Part shown: one piece after another, positions 10,577-21,764 of the stretch
Layout of the letters: every line of letters starts with the position of its first letter
Position numbering within the stretch: the first letter of the stretch is position 1
Source of the DNA: Triglochin maritima
Taxonomy: Eukaryota; Streptophyta; Magnoliopsida; Alismatales; Juncaginaceae
DNA length: 64,000 nucleotides
Assembly (NCBI GenBank): GCA_963682175.1
Contig: OY821787.1
Coordinates: 12,936,501 to 13,000,500, forward strand
Reading direction: 5' to 3'
Notes under the pieces: model-generated
The model's input: the letters and a program-made list of their open reading frames with translations, nothing else
Told to the model about the DNA's origin: nothing
The model's database searches: none
Program-made: the position numbers and the translations under genes

Positions 10577-10582
10577 AAAACT

Positions 10583-11810
10583 TGATGAGAATTAAATTTA
10601 TACTGCAAGTGCACGGTGTCAATGGAGACGTGGCAAATACGGGTCGAACACAAGGAGGGAGAGATTCTGTTTTTAGTGTGATTTTCGATTAAGGAGAACA
10701 AGGAGAGAAGAAATAATTGGGTTTTGAGATTTTTGGGTTTTAATTATCTAAAGTAAGAACAAGAACAATTAAATTTAAAACAAGAACAAAGAGGTGAATT
10801 CCGTCGGGTGGAGGTTTAGATTTAAGGTTTAGATTAGAGAATTTAGAAACTTATAATAAATCATATTAGTTATGAAGCATTACATGATAAATGATTTAAC
10901 ATAAACTCAAGTAATCAAAATATACTAACACGAAATTAAAATAATAACATTCATTCGTCTTCTCTTCACCCTAAATCCGTCACCTCCACCCTTTGGAAGG
11001 AGTTAGAAACTCATGAAGGGAGGAAGAAGGTGTCCTTGAGACATTACAAAAGAAAACTAAAAGTAAGAAATAAAAGACAGAATTTTATTAATGAAAAGAA
11101 GAATACAAAACTAAGATTAAGAATAAAAACTACCACCAAAGACTAAGGACCCTTCTAACATCGTTCTCGGGTCTATTTATAGTTGCTACAAGGGATCTAG
11201 GTATAATATTGGAAAGTACACGTGTCCAGACACGACTGGACGAAATTGGAGCACACGGATCGATGCTTGGGCGGCGGAAACGCCGCACATTGTGTGTGTG
11301 GTGCGGCGGAAACGCCGCACAATCTGGCCTGATTTTGTCCGGATTTTGGTTGAATGTTTATGGTATGATTTGATCCTTCTTTGCGCGTCTGGATTGATTC
11401 TTTCCATTCTTTTGAACTCCGGATTAATTCCTTCACATATTTGGAGATATACATTGATTTTTCTATATATTTTCTCCAAGAGAATAAAAGCTACTCGTGA
11501 TTTGCAATTAGGTCCTTGACTTTTTGCAGTTAAGTCCCCGGTTACTTTTGTGCTTAAGTCCTTGTTCTTTTTGCAATTAGGACTTGAATGCTTTTATGCT
11601 TGGATACATTTCCATTCGTAACCCGATAATCTTGAACTTGGTCTTTATGATAGAAATGAGTCTTTTGCATGCGTTTATGCTCGGGATGTGGGTAAATTGC
11701 ATTCAGGTCCCTGTATTCTGTAAATAAGACTAAACACATACCTTAGTAGCATTTATTGATGTAAAAGTAATCTAAATGAAAGACATATGATGCAATGTAT
11801 GCAATGCATA
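10583..11810 (-). repeat. LTR 2 (central) of composite element A
   Basis: Full copy of LTR 1. Its PBS-side end (TGATGAG) and its polypurine-side end (..caatgcata, followed by aaataccccc) are both internal-type junctions, so this LTR is at once the 5' LTR of the left unit and the 3' LTR of the right remnant. It carries the same TATA box (11173-11182) and hairpins (11271-11320). Confidence 0.9.
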
Positions 11811-12780
11811 AAATACCCCCACACCTAGATTTTGCTAGTCCCTAGCAAAACAGAAGATACGAAAAAAACAGGGAGATCCTAACTCACTTTCGTAGGAATC
11901 ACGGTTGCACTTAGCATGTGCAACAAGCCTTTAAACCTCCAAGTTTCCTTAGAGGACGAGTTTTGTCTCGTGAGGGTTTTCAGTTGACACACCCACAAAG
12001 TCTTAAATCAACATTCCATTAATAGCTCTTAATATCTCCACCTTAACCTTATACATCTCACTTAGAATTCTTGTATGCTCATTATATGAATCTAACTCAT
12101 TAAAAATATGACTTGGTCTTTATTCCGCCAACATTCACACCACTAATCCTTCTACACATGTTTATCACTTGAATTATTTTGCACGACTCCTCTGGTGGTG
12201 AAGTATCATTCGGATCAACCATGGCATGGATCATTCTTTTAGCTTTGGGCCTTGAGTATTATTATTTTTTTCCTTTCTTTTCTTTCGTGATTCAACACAT
12301 TTGCTTTTTGACAGTTTTACCCTTTTGCATTCGTGTAGCGAGTTTGGTCGATAATCCCGAGCTGGTAGACTCAAGTTACCGGGTTTCAAGATACCCCTAC
12401 GGACCAGTGACTCAAAGGCTTGGGCTTTTGTAATCATTTTGCAAAATGTGTTTTCTTCACTTTATTCCTTTATTTTTATTTTCCTCAAGGCTTAATTGCT
12501 ATTAGAAGTCCACACTTCCCGGTATATTTTCCTCAACCTCTGCTTTTTATCAACCACTTCAAAGATTTGATTCATCCAATTTAAGTGCATACATGTCTTA
12601 AAGGGCAATGAGTTATTTCTTTGGAACTTAGATTTATGTCATAATTTCTACAAGCAGAACTATATAATAAGGAACAAAAACTCAATGCAATTTGTACACG
12701 GGTTTTGACAGTTCAATCTTAAGCTATGTCATGAAACATTGATTTTTTATTTTTTTTTTAAATAAAAGACAGATCTATAG
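11811..12780 (-). repeat. Second copy of the element-A 3' non-coding region
   Basis: Nearly identical to 5589-6558, including the polypurine tract and the 11904-11924 hairpin. It ends at 'agatctatag', where the sequence jumps into LTR 3. No gag or protease follows, so the rest of this second internal unit has been deleted. Confidence 0.9.
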
Positions 12781-12938
12781 AAATGAGTCTTTTGCATGCG
12801 TTTATGCTCGGGATGTGGGTAAATTGCATTCAGGTCCCTGTATTCTGTAAATAAGACTAAACACATACCTTAGTAGCATTTATTGATGTAAAAGTAATCT
12901 AAATGAAAGACATATGATGCAATGTATGCAATGCATCA
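12777..12938 (-). repeat. LTR 3, U3-end remnant of element A
   Basis: Matches 11646-11808 of LTR 2 and 5427-5588 of LTR 1 but, unlike them, ends in a proper ..GCATCA followed by the target duplication TTATA. It is the true outer 5' LTR end. The left breakpoint shares the 4-bp microhomology ATAG between the internal region and the LTR. Confidence 0.88.
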
Positions 12939-12956
12939 TTATACATAGAAAAACAC

Positions 12957-13708
12957 TTACTTCACTTGCACATCGATAATCACGATGCACAATGAATCCA
13001 TCGCACAGAACTGCATTACACCCTCTTTAGCGATGTATAAAGCCAAAGGCAACCCTTTAACCTCCTCATCCAAATCCCAGGTAGCTAAGGATTGTGATTC
13101 CCTACCTACCATTAATTGATACAACATTTTGTACCTACTTGGTAGCAAATTAATGTTGATCGGAAGTTGGTTGTTGGAACCTTTGCTCCGGGGGCTTGAC
13201 GCCTTACAGATATATATACAACTGTTAAAAATATAATTATTAACAAAATTGAAATTTACAGTCTTTCAAAATTAAAGTATACCTCGTGTGTGTCATTTAG
13301 CTCTACTAAATGACTAGGCCACCTCACGAACCCACAGATAGCATCGCCGAAGGTAACAACCTCTTCTTCCGGAATTGGCACCAGAGCACCAACATCTAAG
13401 CAACTCCCCACTGCAACCTTCACTTCTCCCTCTTCCACCTCTGTGAAGTAGTGTGTGGAGATGTTATAAACTTTGTCGTGTCCCACCAATCTTCGATAAG
13501 GGTCTTCAACAAAAAGAGCACATGTAGACCCATCCTCAAACTTTTCAAACGAGGGACCGCCTCCGAGGGCTAATTCTCGAGAATGAGCCACAAAATCATA
13601 TTGTTGATCGGGGTTGAACTTTGGCTGCACTAGAGGAGTGGTCACATGGGAAGAAGCGGTCCTACGGTGGGTAGGAGAAGTAGGCAAATCGCGATCCAAT
13701 CTCCCCAA
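12957..13708 (-). pseudogene. CACTA-1 ORF2, N-terminal and middle part
   Basis: Two minus-strand pieces. 13708-13256 encodes a Pro/Ser-rich head followed by a domain ending in FGDAICGFVRWPSHLVELN, the signature of the domain (DUF8039-type) found in plant CACTA/Ulp1 ORFs. 13148-12957 (YQLMVGRESQSLATWDLDEEVKGLPLALYI..MQFCAMD) matches the start of the Ulp1-like region that continues at 4350. An intron of about 110 bp separates them. The upstream extension to 13976 includes a run of 15 C (13817-13831), a likely frameshift site. Together with 3451-4350 this is one interrupted gene. Confidence 0.65.
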
Positions 13709-13925
13709 AATAAGTTTTCAAATCTGCAATCTCTTGCTGCCATTTGGTATGACCTGTCGACGAAGTAGACCGTTGAGTCTTTCCATGATATTGTCGCAGT
13801 CCAACCCTACTCCCTACCCCCCCCCCCCCCCAACACACGACCGGGATGTTCGTCATTTCCCAAGGCTTCGCGTAGAATGTCATTCTGGCCATCAGAAGCC
13901 TATTCCCTCTTCCAATGCAAGTCCT

Positions 13926-14250
13926 ACTAACTAATGCGTGTTTTCTAATGAATGATGAGTGAAAGAGATTACGCACCTTACGTCAGCAATCTACGACAGA
14001 AATCGTAAAATAAATAATAAATTCGATGAATGGAAATCCTATATGATGAATGACTTAGCAAATATTGTCTAATCTTTTATTTTAGGTTATTAAAGGCCAA
14101 GTTGCTTAAGGGGGTCGATGAGTTATTAGAAACTAAACATAAATAAACATTTAACTAAACAAAATAAGTTGCTTTCAGCATAAATAAACATTTAACTAAG
14201 CTAAACATTAATAAACATAAATAAATGTATGAACTCACTAAACTAAACAT
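13926..14250 (-). mobile_element. Gypsy leader fragment (E-like)
   Basis: Resembles the element-E leader at 57195-57400 (tactaactaatgc.., ..gcaccttacgtcagca, ..tctaatcttttattttaggttattaaaggcc) and, in reverse orientation, 43030-43305 plus 44898-44940. No LTR or primer site is attached, so it is an orphan fragment. Confidence 0.6.
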
Positions 14251-14880
14251 AAGTTTTTTACATGATCTAAGTTATAGTCTTTGATATAAAATCTAAGTTA
14301 TAATTTTAATACAATTACTTGGATTATAATTTTAAGACGGAAAAACATGTTAAACAGAAAAAATCAAGTTATTAATAACAAATGAGATTATAATGTTTTT
14401 GAAATTTTGGCAGAACCTCCCCTAAAATTAGTAAAATGTAAAAATCTTCAAATCCCGAGATTAACAAGAAAAATGTAACATAAAAATTTAATCAAACTAG
14501 ACTAAACTTCCACTACCTTATAATTCCCACTCCAACTCCCAACACATCCGAAAGCCTCATTCCATCTCACACAACCAAACCAAATTTTCAATAAAAACCT
14601 AAAATCCTAGTGATACGACCAATCCATAAACGAATATTTATGCTCTTCTAATTACACTTAGACGAGTTGAATATTCATTGCCTATCCGTGGATCATGATG
14701 AGTTCATACATGATAATTAAAGTTCAGATCTTTCAACTTCACATATACTTCCTAATGTTTCAGGAAGCTGGTATATATGAGAAGTGCACATTGATATTTG
14801 ACTTATCCATCCTCCAAACATATCATATTCCAAAGACCTCTTGTGAATTATATCCAGTTAATTCTAATTTCGTTCTTTCA
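14251..14880. other. Unclassified AT-rich stretch
   Basis: No supported gene. The reading frame over 14695-15024 overlaps a copia gag fragment on the other strand and shows no domain. No terminal repeats or known motifs seen. Confidence 0.5.
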
Positions 14881-15533
14881 TGTACAACGTGCCCAAGAAA
14901 GTCTCGTCTTATAGAATCACTATCCCAGCAACCACATCTTAGAAATTTAAATTTTTTTACGGACAAATTAAGCAAAAGACTGATAATGTTATCAAGTTTA
15001 ACTTTTCAGAACCACACGAATTAAGTATAGTCATTACCAGACCATCCCGACTATCAAGCAGACTGCACAGGAGAGCTACAGCCAATGTTTTACTATCAAA
15101 AAGCATCGCAACAGATTCTAACTGACTAGTGATTGTATTCAAATCTAAGTGCTCTTGCATGGATTTACAATCGGATTTCTTCATATTAAACAATTGTTTC
15201 ATGTGATGTACCTTCTTCGATGAGAAAGGTTTTTCATACCAACCTTTCTAGGGCTTTGATTTTTTCATCTTCTTCGCATTGAATGCAACCGACAGTGTCC
15301 AAGTGAGGCGGATCACGCCTAGCTCTTTCTGATCCAATACCTCTCACTTATATGGATCCATGTATGTAGGCTCACCAATTATTCCTTGGAGCAAGTGTAT
15401 AAATCCTTCTGATAGAAGTAATCCAAAATTTGCATCCTCTAGAAACCAAAGCTTGTCACATCCAAACTTCTCGATCCTCACCTTTACAACATCCGCCATC
15501 GCTCCCACTCAAATATGATGCTCTAATACTAGT
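14881..15533 (-). pseudogene. Ty1/copia gag fragment with primer site
   Basis: On the minus strand, an initiator-tRNA-Met-like primer site (TAGTATTAGAGC, plus 15520-15531) is followed by an ATG at 15499 and the Gag start MADVVKVRIEKFGCDKLWF, then LLSEGFIHLLQGI and, after a break, the UBN2-type segment with NTITSQLESV and ALLCSLLDS (15202-14957). These are motifs of the copia Gag N-terminal domain. Stops and frameshifts make it non-functional, and it ends near 14880 without protease or Pol. The LTR that should adjoin the primer site is displaced by a solo gypsy LTR. Confidence 0.75.
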
Positions 15534-16913
15534 TGATTGACATCATTTCATGCTTATATTTGTATCTTATATCCATTATATTTCACCTAAAGAATTCTAT
15601 GTGACGAGTTTTATGTTTGAATTTCAGAAATAAATAGGTTTGAAGAGATGAAGCATAAAAGGACTCAAAAGCTGGGAAAAGGACTGAATTGTGAGACCTG
15701 TGGACTAAGATGCAAGGGAGAAGGACCTGAACGTAAGACCAAAGGACCAAAGAGCAAAACAGAAAACTTCACACCATCATGGGGAGTATTTTGGAAATTA
15801 TATTCGGGTCGGAGCTCCAAAAAGTGAAGTAGATGCATCAAAGACCAACAATGACATCCAGAAAAGCCCAGAATAAAATCCAGCGTGATCCGGACAATAT
15901 AGACCGCCAATTGGCAGTCTGTTTTGGCCCAAATCTGCTAAGATTTTGGTGAGTCACGTATTAGTGTGTATTTAGTCCATTTCTGGTATTTATTTAGTCC
16001 CACATCGGGGGATTGTCCCGAATTGCCTTTTTCTATGGCTATAAATAGAACTCTTCACCTTCCATTGTAATCACTCCATATGTTAAGTTGTTATTCTTCC
16101 TACTAGAAGTGAGGCCTTGAAGCACACACTAAAGTAGGAGGATGCTACTTGAAATGTGAGTCATTTGTTAATAAAAGTTTCTTTGTTATGTTATTAGTTT
16201 CATTTTGTTTGCTTTACTTTGTTTAATTTCATTTCATTAGTTTTAGTAGCTTAGTTAATATGCTTTCCTTTCTTAGTTTAATAATTAGTGTAATGTGTAA
16301 TGAGTAGTTTCATCCCCTTTGGGGGGTGGAGTAGATGTTCATACATGCATTAGAGAATGGAATGAATGCTTTATTTCCAATGTGTTGATAAAACATGAAT
16401 GTATGCTTGCTTGTTTAGGATAGAATTTATAACTTGATGAGTTTTGCCAAAATGATTAGACACCTCTAATGCTTGTTTAGGTTATGAAATAAACAACTTG
16501 TATATATAAATGTTAATCAACTAGGATGGTGAATGGATTGATAGGTTTTGACATAACATTTAGACACTTCCTATGCATGATAACACCACCTCTATTTGTG
16601 CTTAAAGAATGTGTTCAACACCCACCTCTTTGCATGTGTGCACTCACTCCACCCCTTAGGGGTTTTCCTTTTCTGAATTCCAGCACTCTTCTTTCGTTAT
16701 TAGTTAAGTTTTAGTTAATCGTTTGTTGCTTTCCTTTGCATTTCGTATTTCGTAGTGTAGTGTAACGTAGAGTAGGATAATCAAACTCTCTTCCATATTT
16801 TTGCCACTTGATTTTGTGCAAACGAGAGGCTGCTCACCTCCCTGAGGACGACCCGTATTTGCCACCGCTTCAACGCGGCCGTGCACTTGCGGTTTAATTA
16901 AAACGTTCAATCA
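15534..16913 (+). mobile_element. Solo LTR, gypsy family B
   Basis: TGATTGACATCA..TTCAATCA, 1380 bp, flanked by the 5-bp duplication CTAGT (15529-15533 and 16914-16918). TATA box ATAAATAG at 16041. LTR-end block in reverse at 16825-16893 (cgacccgtatttgccacc..gtgcacttgcgg). No internal region, so it is a solo LTR produced by LTR-LTR recombination. It sits exactly at the primer-site/LTR boundary of an older copia element. Confidence 0.9.
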
Positions 16914-17109
16914 CTAGTCGTTAGGGATTCGACCTGTAAGAGCAGACAAACAAACAAAAAGAGAAAATGCACACAAACCATGAGACAAAACAATTTTGAT
17001 CCATGCACGGGGCTGCTGCCCCCTGCCATCTCTGATCAGGCCCACATACTAAACATTAAGTGCGTGTGAAAAACATCTCATTAGACAGATTGTGTGCAAC
17101 ACTGACAAT
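16914..17109 (-). other. Probable copia LTR remnant
   Basis: Short stretch between two gypsy LTRs. Because it directly adjoins the copia primer site at 15520-15533 once the solo LTR is removed, it is probably the end of that copia element's 5' LTR. No other copy in the window confirms this. Confidence 0.45.
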
Positions 17110-18678
17110 TGATTAGTAACATATCATACATCACATTCATCCTATATATTCTTTATTTTACCCCAATTTTGTGCTACTCGAGTGTTTATTTGTGGTTTTT
17201 CAGGTGTTGGGTAATAAAGAAGACAAAGGAAGAGAAAAGGAGTGAAATGTAAAAACAAAGGACTCAAATGATGCAAAGTGGACTTGTTTGTCATGCACAA
17301 GGACTCATCTGCAAATCAGGAAGGACCCAAATGAAATCCAGAGTGACCTGAACGCACGAAAAGCATTTTGGGAGCAAAAATCCCTCAATACCATGATCTT
17401 GAAGAGTATTTAGGCAATTAAGAGCAAACGGGCTCAATCCAGCAAACCAGGAATGCACTCCACATGCAAAATACATCACTTAAGCTACTGAGCGAGTTTG
17501 TTGCGGAACAATTTGGTCTAAATCTCGTCAAATTTCAAACGTGGCTCGGACTTGCTTAATTGGGTGCACCAGAACTTAGAGAAATCAATTTCGGTTGTTG
17601 GATTGCTCCCAGAATCATCTACACCACACTTTCTTCTATAAATAACATGGTTTCTTCTTCCTTTCATCCCTTCTCCACTTCCACCATTATAATAGGTTAG
17701 TTTTTACCCAATTTGGATGCAAGTAGAGGAAGGTGGATGAAGGTTGTAATCTCACATTTTCTTTAATATAAGGTTGGATTCATGTTCCTCTTATCATTAA
17801 CTTTCTCTCTATGCAATTACTTTTTTATTTTGTTGGTTAGTTTTCTAGTTAGAGTTTTATGCCATGTTTAGTCTTAATCTCTTGCTTTCCATGCTTGTTA
17901 TTATGATTAGTGATTAAATCCACTCCATTTGGGGTGGAGGCAATGTAGTTGATGGTGAAGTGTATGATGGGTTCCTAAGTTTGTCATTTCCATGTGCTTA
18001 ATGTTAGATCTAAAACTTGTAGCATGTTAATCTTGCTATAGATGAGATAATGGCCACACTAGGTACAACAGAGAGGAGGAGTTCTGGCAGGGAGGCATTG
18101 TTCACTCCCTGTAGGTGCACAATTCGAGGCTCCTCTGACTTTCATGTTATATCTATTTTTGACATGTTTGTGATGGGTTTTATTTGATGATGGAATTGAC
18201 TTGAAATGAATGGTTGCTGATTTGGTTTATGTTGCTTGAATGAACTAAGGTTTTTCTTATGATTGATTGATGCTTTAATGGCCACACTAGGTGCATATTG
18301 CATACTTGCGAATCCATAAAATTGATCTTAACTTCATACTAACATATCCTAGTCTTGTATACCATGTAATTGTATGTGTTTCACACTTAGGTTTCACACT
18401 AGCTCTTACTTGTAAACACACACTCTTACACATATGCTTAATGGTTGGACACCCTCGTGCACACGCACCTCACTATTACACCTCCACTCCAAGGGGCTTA
18501 GTTAGATCGTTTTCTTTGATCTTAGTTTCGTTTAGTTAGTTTATCCAAAATCTCTCCATCTATTTCTCTTTCCACTCGAGTATGGTGATAACAACAATGT
18601 GCACAACTCCTCGTGGTACGACCCGTACTTGTCGCATCTTCACCGACGTCATGCACTTGCGGTATTATAACTGAATCA
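17110..18678 (+). mobile_element. Gypsy LTR, family B' (element E type)
   Basis: Starts TGATTAGTAACATAT, like the element-E LTR ends at 53368 and 59513, and ends ..CTTGCGGTATTATAACTGAATCA. TATA box at 17637 (tataaataac). LTR-end block in reverse at 18603-18664. A U3 array of 'ggactca' repeats lies at 17220-17340. No 5-bp duplication is evident (ACAAT before, ATCTA after), so it is either an old solo LTR with mutated flanks or a rearranged end. Confidence 0.7.
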
Positions 18679-19194
18679 ATCTACAACTTACTAAATAAAT
18701 CAAATACAAACCCCACCAAATTCTTCAAGAAATAAAGTAACAATTCAAACCAACAACAACTATAAAATCAACACCCAGAGACCAACATTAACCAAAAATG
18801 AACACCCATAAAAGAAAAATCCCAAGTGAGTGTTACTCACTGATGTCTTAAACCAAATTGTAGTTGTCGGACTTCTGACAAGTGGTGAACAACGTCATTA
18901 GTGGTTGGCGTCACTAAACACGATGTGTGAGTGGTTGGCAGAGGTCAAAGTTAGAACTGGTGGCGGGCAACATCGTTGGTGGCGATCAACGACATCAAGC
19001 TTAAAGTGATAATTTTGGGAAGAGGATGGGAGTTGTGGGAAATTTGAGAGTCACCTGAGCTTGAAAATATTGATGGAGTGTCATGGTCGGTAGTTACGGC
19101 AGTTTTGGGTGCATTGGTGGTGGTGAAAGCATGTGTTGAGTTCTATTAGGTCTGTAGGATCCATTGTTAGGATTTTTCCCAAGCTCTGTTGTTA
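18679..19194. other. Unclassified stretch
   Basis: No supported gene. The segment 18850-19140 is richer in G and repeats short 'tggtggcg'-like words, but encodes nothing recognisable. It may be the 3' flank of hAT-2. Confidence 0.4.
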
Positions 19195-20600
19195 TTTTGT
19201 ACAAATTTTAATTTTTTTCTTGTTTAACCAATTCCATTGAGAGTTCTCATCATTTTCATCTTGATCCACAAAAAAGTGTTGTTGGGATGATGATTAACTA
19301 ACAATGTTTGAACCTATTTGATTAATATTTTATAATCTTTCATATATACTATAATATCTATTAAGGTGTATTTTAAAAAAAATTAAATAATATTCAAAAT
19401 CGTTATAATTTATACTTTCAAAAATAGTTTCTAAATAAATTTGTAAACCGGTCATTTTAAATCTAAGATCCATAACAAAAGCTAAACAAAAAATTAATAG
19501 TGGAGGTTTCCAATACTTATTAAATTTAGTCTCCATTACATTTATAATTTCAACAAAACTAGCATTACTACTATATTTCATAAATATTTTAGTAATTGGA
19601 AGTAATTCAGATATAAATATGTTAGCAATTGTGTAATAGGTTTCACTTAATGTATTAGTGAAGTTGAAAAAAGGTTTCAAAAAATCTACATAATTCTACA
19701 ATTTTCCCAATCAAGATTACTTAAAATAATTCCATTTTGTTTTTCATTATAAAAAGCTGAAAATAAATGACTATAAGAATAACAACATTTCAAGATTTCA
19801 TAAATAGAGTTTCATCTATGAGAGACATCTAATTTAAATTTCTTAGGTTTAACATCACTAGTAGAACACAAATCCCTAAATTCTTGATATCTATATGTAC
19901 TATTACTAACTATAAAGCAATAACATCTCTAACATTTTGTAAATAAAGTTTAATTATTTAAAGTCCATATTGTAGTGATGTTAGTATTTAAAACATGACA
20001 AACGCATCTAACATGAAAAATAATACCATTTAAGGTGCAGAGCTATTAGTAGCATTGTAAAAAAAATTGCACAAATTTTATTTCTGTTGAATAAGCTTGC
20101 AAAAAATCTTTTATCTGGTTATATATAATCGTAGTAGTGTGTGGGTACAAAATCGATGCAAAATAAATAATTTGTTTATATAAAAGCCATAAATTAACTA
20201 AAAAAAGTGCAGTTACACAACAATATGGGAATTGATTAGGATCAGTCCAAACATCGTTAGTTAATGCTATCTTAGAAGTCATTGATGCAAATGTATTAAT
20301 TAAGTCCATTTCTTTGGTATCAAATTTATTATTTGCAACATAATTAAATGTGCATCGGGAAAATGGTTGAAATTGTTGATTATGGTAACTAAATGTCATT
20401 CTAAGGTTTGGAGATTCACATTGGCTAAATAGTAATTCATCTCTAATTATATATTCAACAATTACATCTCTACTTTTAATTTAAATTTCACTTCTAAAAT
20501 CTAAATTTGTTTGTTGTGAACTAGATAATCCAACATTCCAACTTTTATATTTTTCGACATGACTTGTTAAATGACCAGTTTCATTGCTACTAGGTGCAGT
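19195..20600 (-). pseudogene. hAT transposase remnant (hAT-2)
   Basis: Minus-strand fragments in transposase order: end of a BED zinc finger with ..TGHLTSHVEKYK (about 20590), a segment with LTNDVWTDPNQFPYCCVT (20250), and a C-terminal part with FNKYWKPPLLIFCLAFVMDLRFKM (19500), which is the hAT motif F-x-K-Y-W..A..LDPRFK. Similar to hAT-1 at 29346-31230, including the linker around 19230 versus 29690 (ttaaccaattccattgag). Several frameshifts and stops; the C-terminal dimerisation region is not recognisable. Confidence 0.75.
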
Positions 20601-21170
20601 AAGTGGTGCGGGTATGGGGCGGGTAAACGGATATACCCAGTAGATTACACCTAATAGATTTCCATTTGTTAAAAAAAACAAGACAATCAACAAATCAGTT
20701 TCTTGCATCATCACTCAAACAGACGTATCAGGAAGAAATCCTTGCCAATTCACAAATCCATTATGCATGCATCAAATGTCACCTCCCAGATCTCCAGTTG
20801 TTGAAAATCTGACCGTCGGATATAGCGTGATCTGAATTTTGGACAGGCTGGACAATTGTGAACGACTGGACATTCCGGACGGGCTACGTTTCTCTTTTGC
20901 ATATTTAGTGTATACTATTTAGTATTTACTATTTAGTCATTATTCATTAAGTCTGTGAACTGTGACAGTAATATACTAATATATATAATATATATACTGT
21001 TAACGGGTTAACAAGTATACGGGTACGAGTAATGAACATATCCGTACCCAACCCGTTTATCTGTACAAAATTTTAAACGGGTACGAATTTTTGTACCCAT
21101 ACCATTACCTGTACGGGTCGGGTGGGCGGGTATACGGGTATTACCTGACCTGTTTACAACCCTACCTAAG
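20601..21170. mobile_element. Possible non-autonomous hAT insertion or terminus
   Basis: GC-poor DNA bracketed by words of the cgggta type (20615-20635 and 20995-21150), with the right side reading ..cctgacctgtttacaaccctacc, whose complement GTAGGGTTGTAAACAGG resembles hAT terminal repeats. It separates the hAT-2 coding part from its apparent promoter at 21490. The left terminal repeat is unclear. Confidence 0.4.
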
Positions 21171-21708
21171 TCAAAATCTTCCCAAATGATGCTAGTTCTT
21201 TTCTACTACTTTTGTAACCCTGCCTAAGAAAATCATGATAATTAACTAAATTAAAATAAATTAATTTTAATAAATAATTAAGAGTAAAGAAATGCAAACT
21301 AAAATAGGTGTCGGCAACGTGTCACGAAATCTGACGAATCGGGCAATCTACCTGTAGCTTTAGGTTTTTACTCAAACTCGACCCGCTTGGAGCACAATCA
21401 GAGAGCACTTAGTGAAACATTGAATAGCTTAAGAAAGAGGATTAGAAAAGATAGAGAAGATTTGGTGTGAAAAAAATGAATGGAATGGGGTTTTATATAG
21501 ATTTTTTGTAGTGGTATTTTGGTAGTTTTAAAAAATAAAAAAACCAATGGTTATATACCCACTGGCTTCTACTGTCATTAGCCAAAGGCTATATAGCCAG
21601 ACGACACAATGGTCGTTGGCCCGCCACGACCCGTGAAGGCCCGGTACCCAGGTTTACATATATATTAGGTTTTTACGTATCTAATTAGTCCAACTAGTTA
21701 TAACAATC

Positions 21709-21711
<3 letters not shown>
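21171..21711 (-). other. Likely upstream region of hAT-2
   Basis: On the minus strand a TATA box TCTATATAAAACCCC (plus about 21489-21505) precedes a CT-rich leader. This is consistent with the hAT-2 promoter separated from its ORF by 20601-21170. No gene here. 21500-21660 includes 'cggtacccagg'-type words of unknown origin. Confidence 0.4.

Positions 21712-21761
<50 letters not shown>
21712..21761. repeat. (TA)n microsatellite
   Basis: About 24 uninterrupted TA dinucleotides. Confidence 0.95.

Positions 21762-21764
<3 letters not shown>

Larger units (their letters stand above)
4364..12938 (-). mobile_element. Composite gypsy element A: LTR-int-LTR-int(del)-LTR(partial)
   Basis: Minus-oriented, Athila-type non-autonomous retrotransposon. 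Order on the plus strand: 3' LTR (4364-5588), polypurine tract and 3' non-coding region, protease (6682-7902), gag (7966-9201), leader, primer site (10559-10576), full LTR (10583-11810), a second copy of the 3' non-coding region (11811-12780), then only the last ~160 bp of a third LTR (12777-12938). The whole is flanked by TTATA at 4359-4363 and 12939-12943. The LTR copies differ at only a handful of positions, so the insertion is recent. No RT, RNase H or integrase motif exists anywhere in the 5-kb interior. The extra half-unit points to unequal LTR recombination followed by a deletion. Confidence 0.9.
2863..13925 (-). mobile_element. CACTA (En/Spm) element 1, disrupted by nested gypsy A
   Basis: The left terminus reads CACTACTGTAGAAAAGGG, typical of CACTA ends, followed by a dense array of subterminal repeats. 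Coding remnants on the minus strand (13708 down to 12957, then 4350 down to 3451) form one Ulp1-type second ORF once the gypsy insertion 4364-12938 is mentally removed. The right terminus and the Tnp2 transposase half are not seen: sequence after about 13925 is a gypsy leader fragment. Flanking TTATA duplications show the gypsy element landed inside the CACTA copy, so CACTA-1 is the older of the two. Confidence 0.75.
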
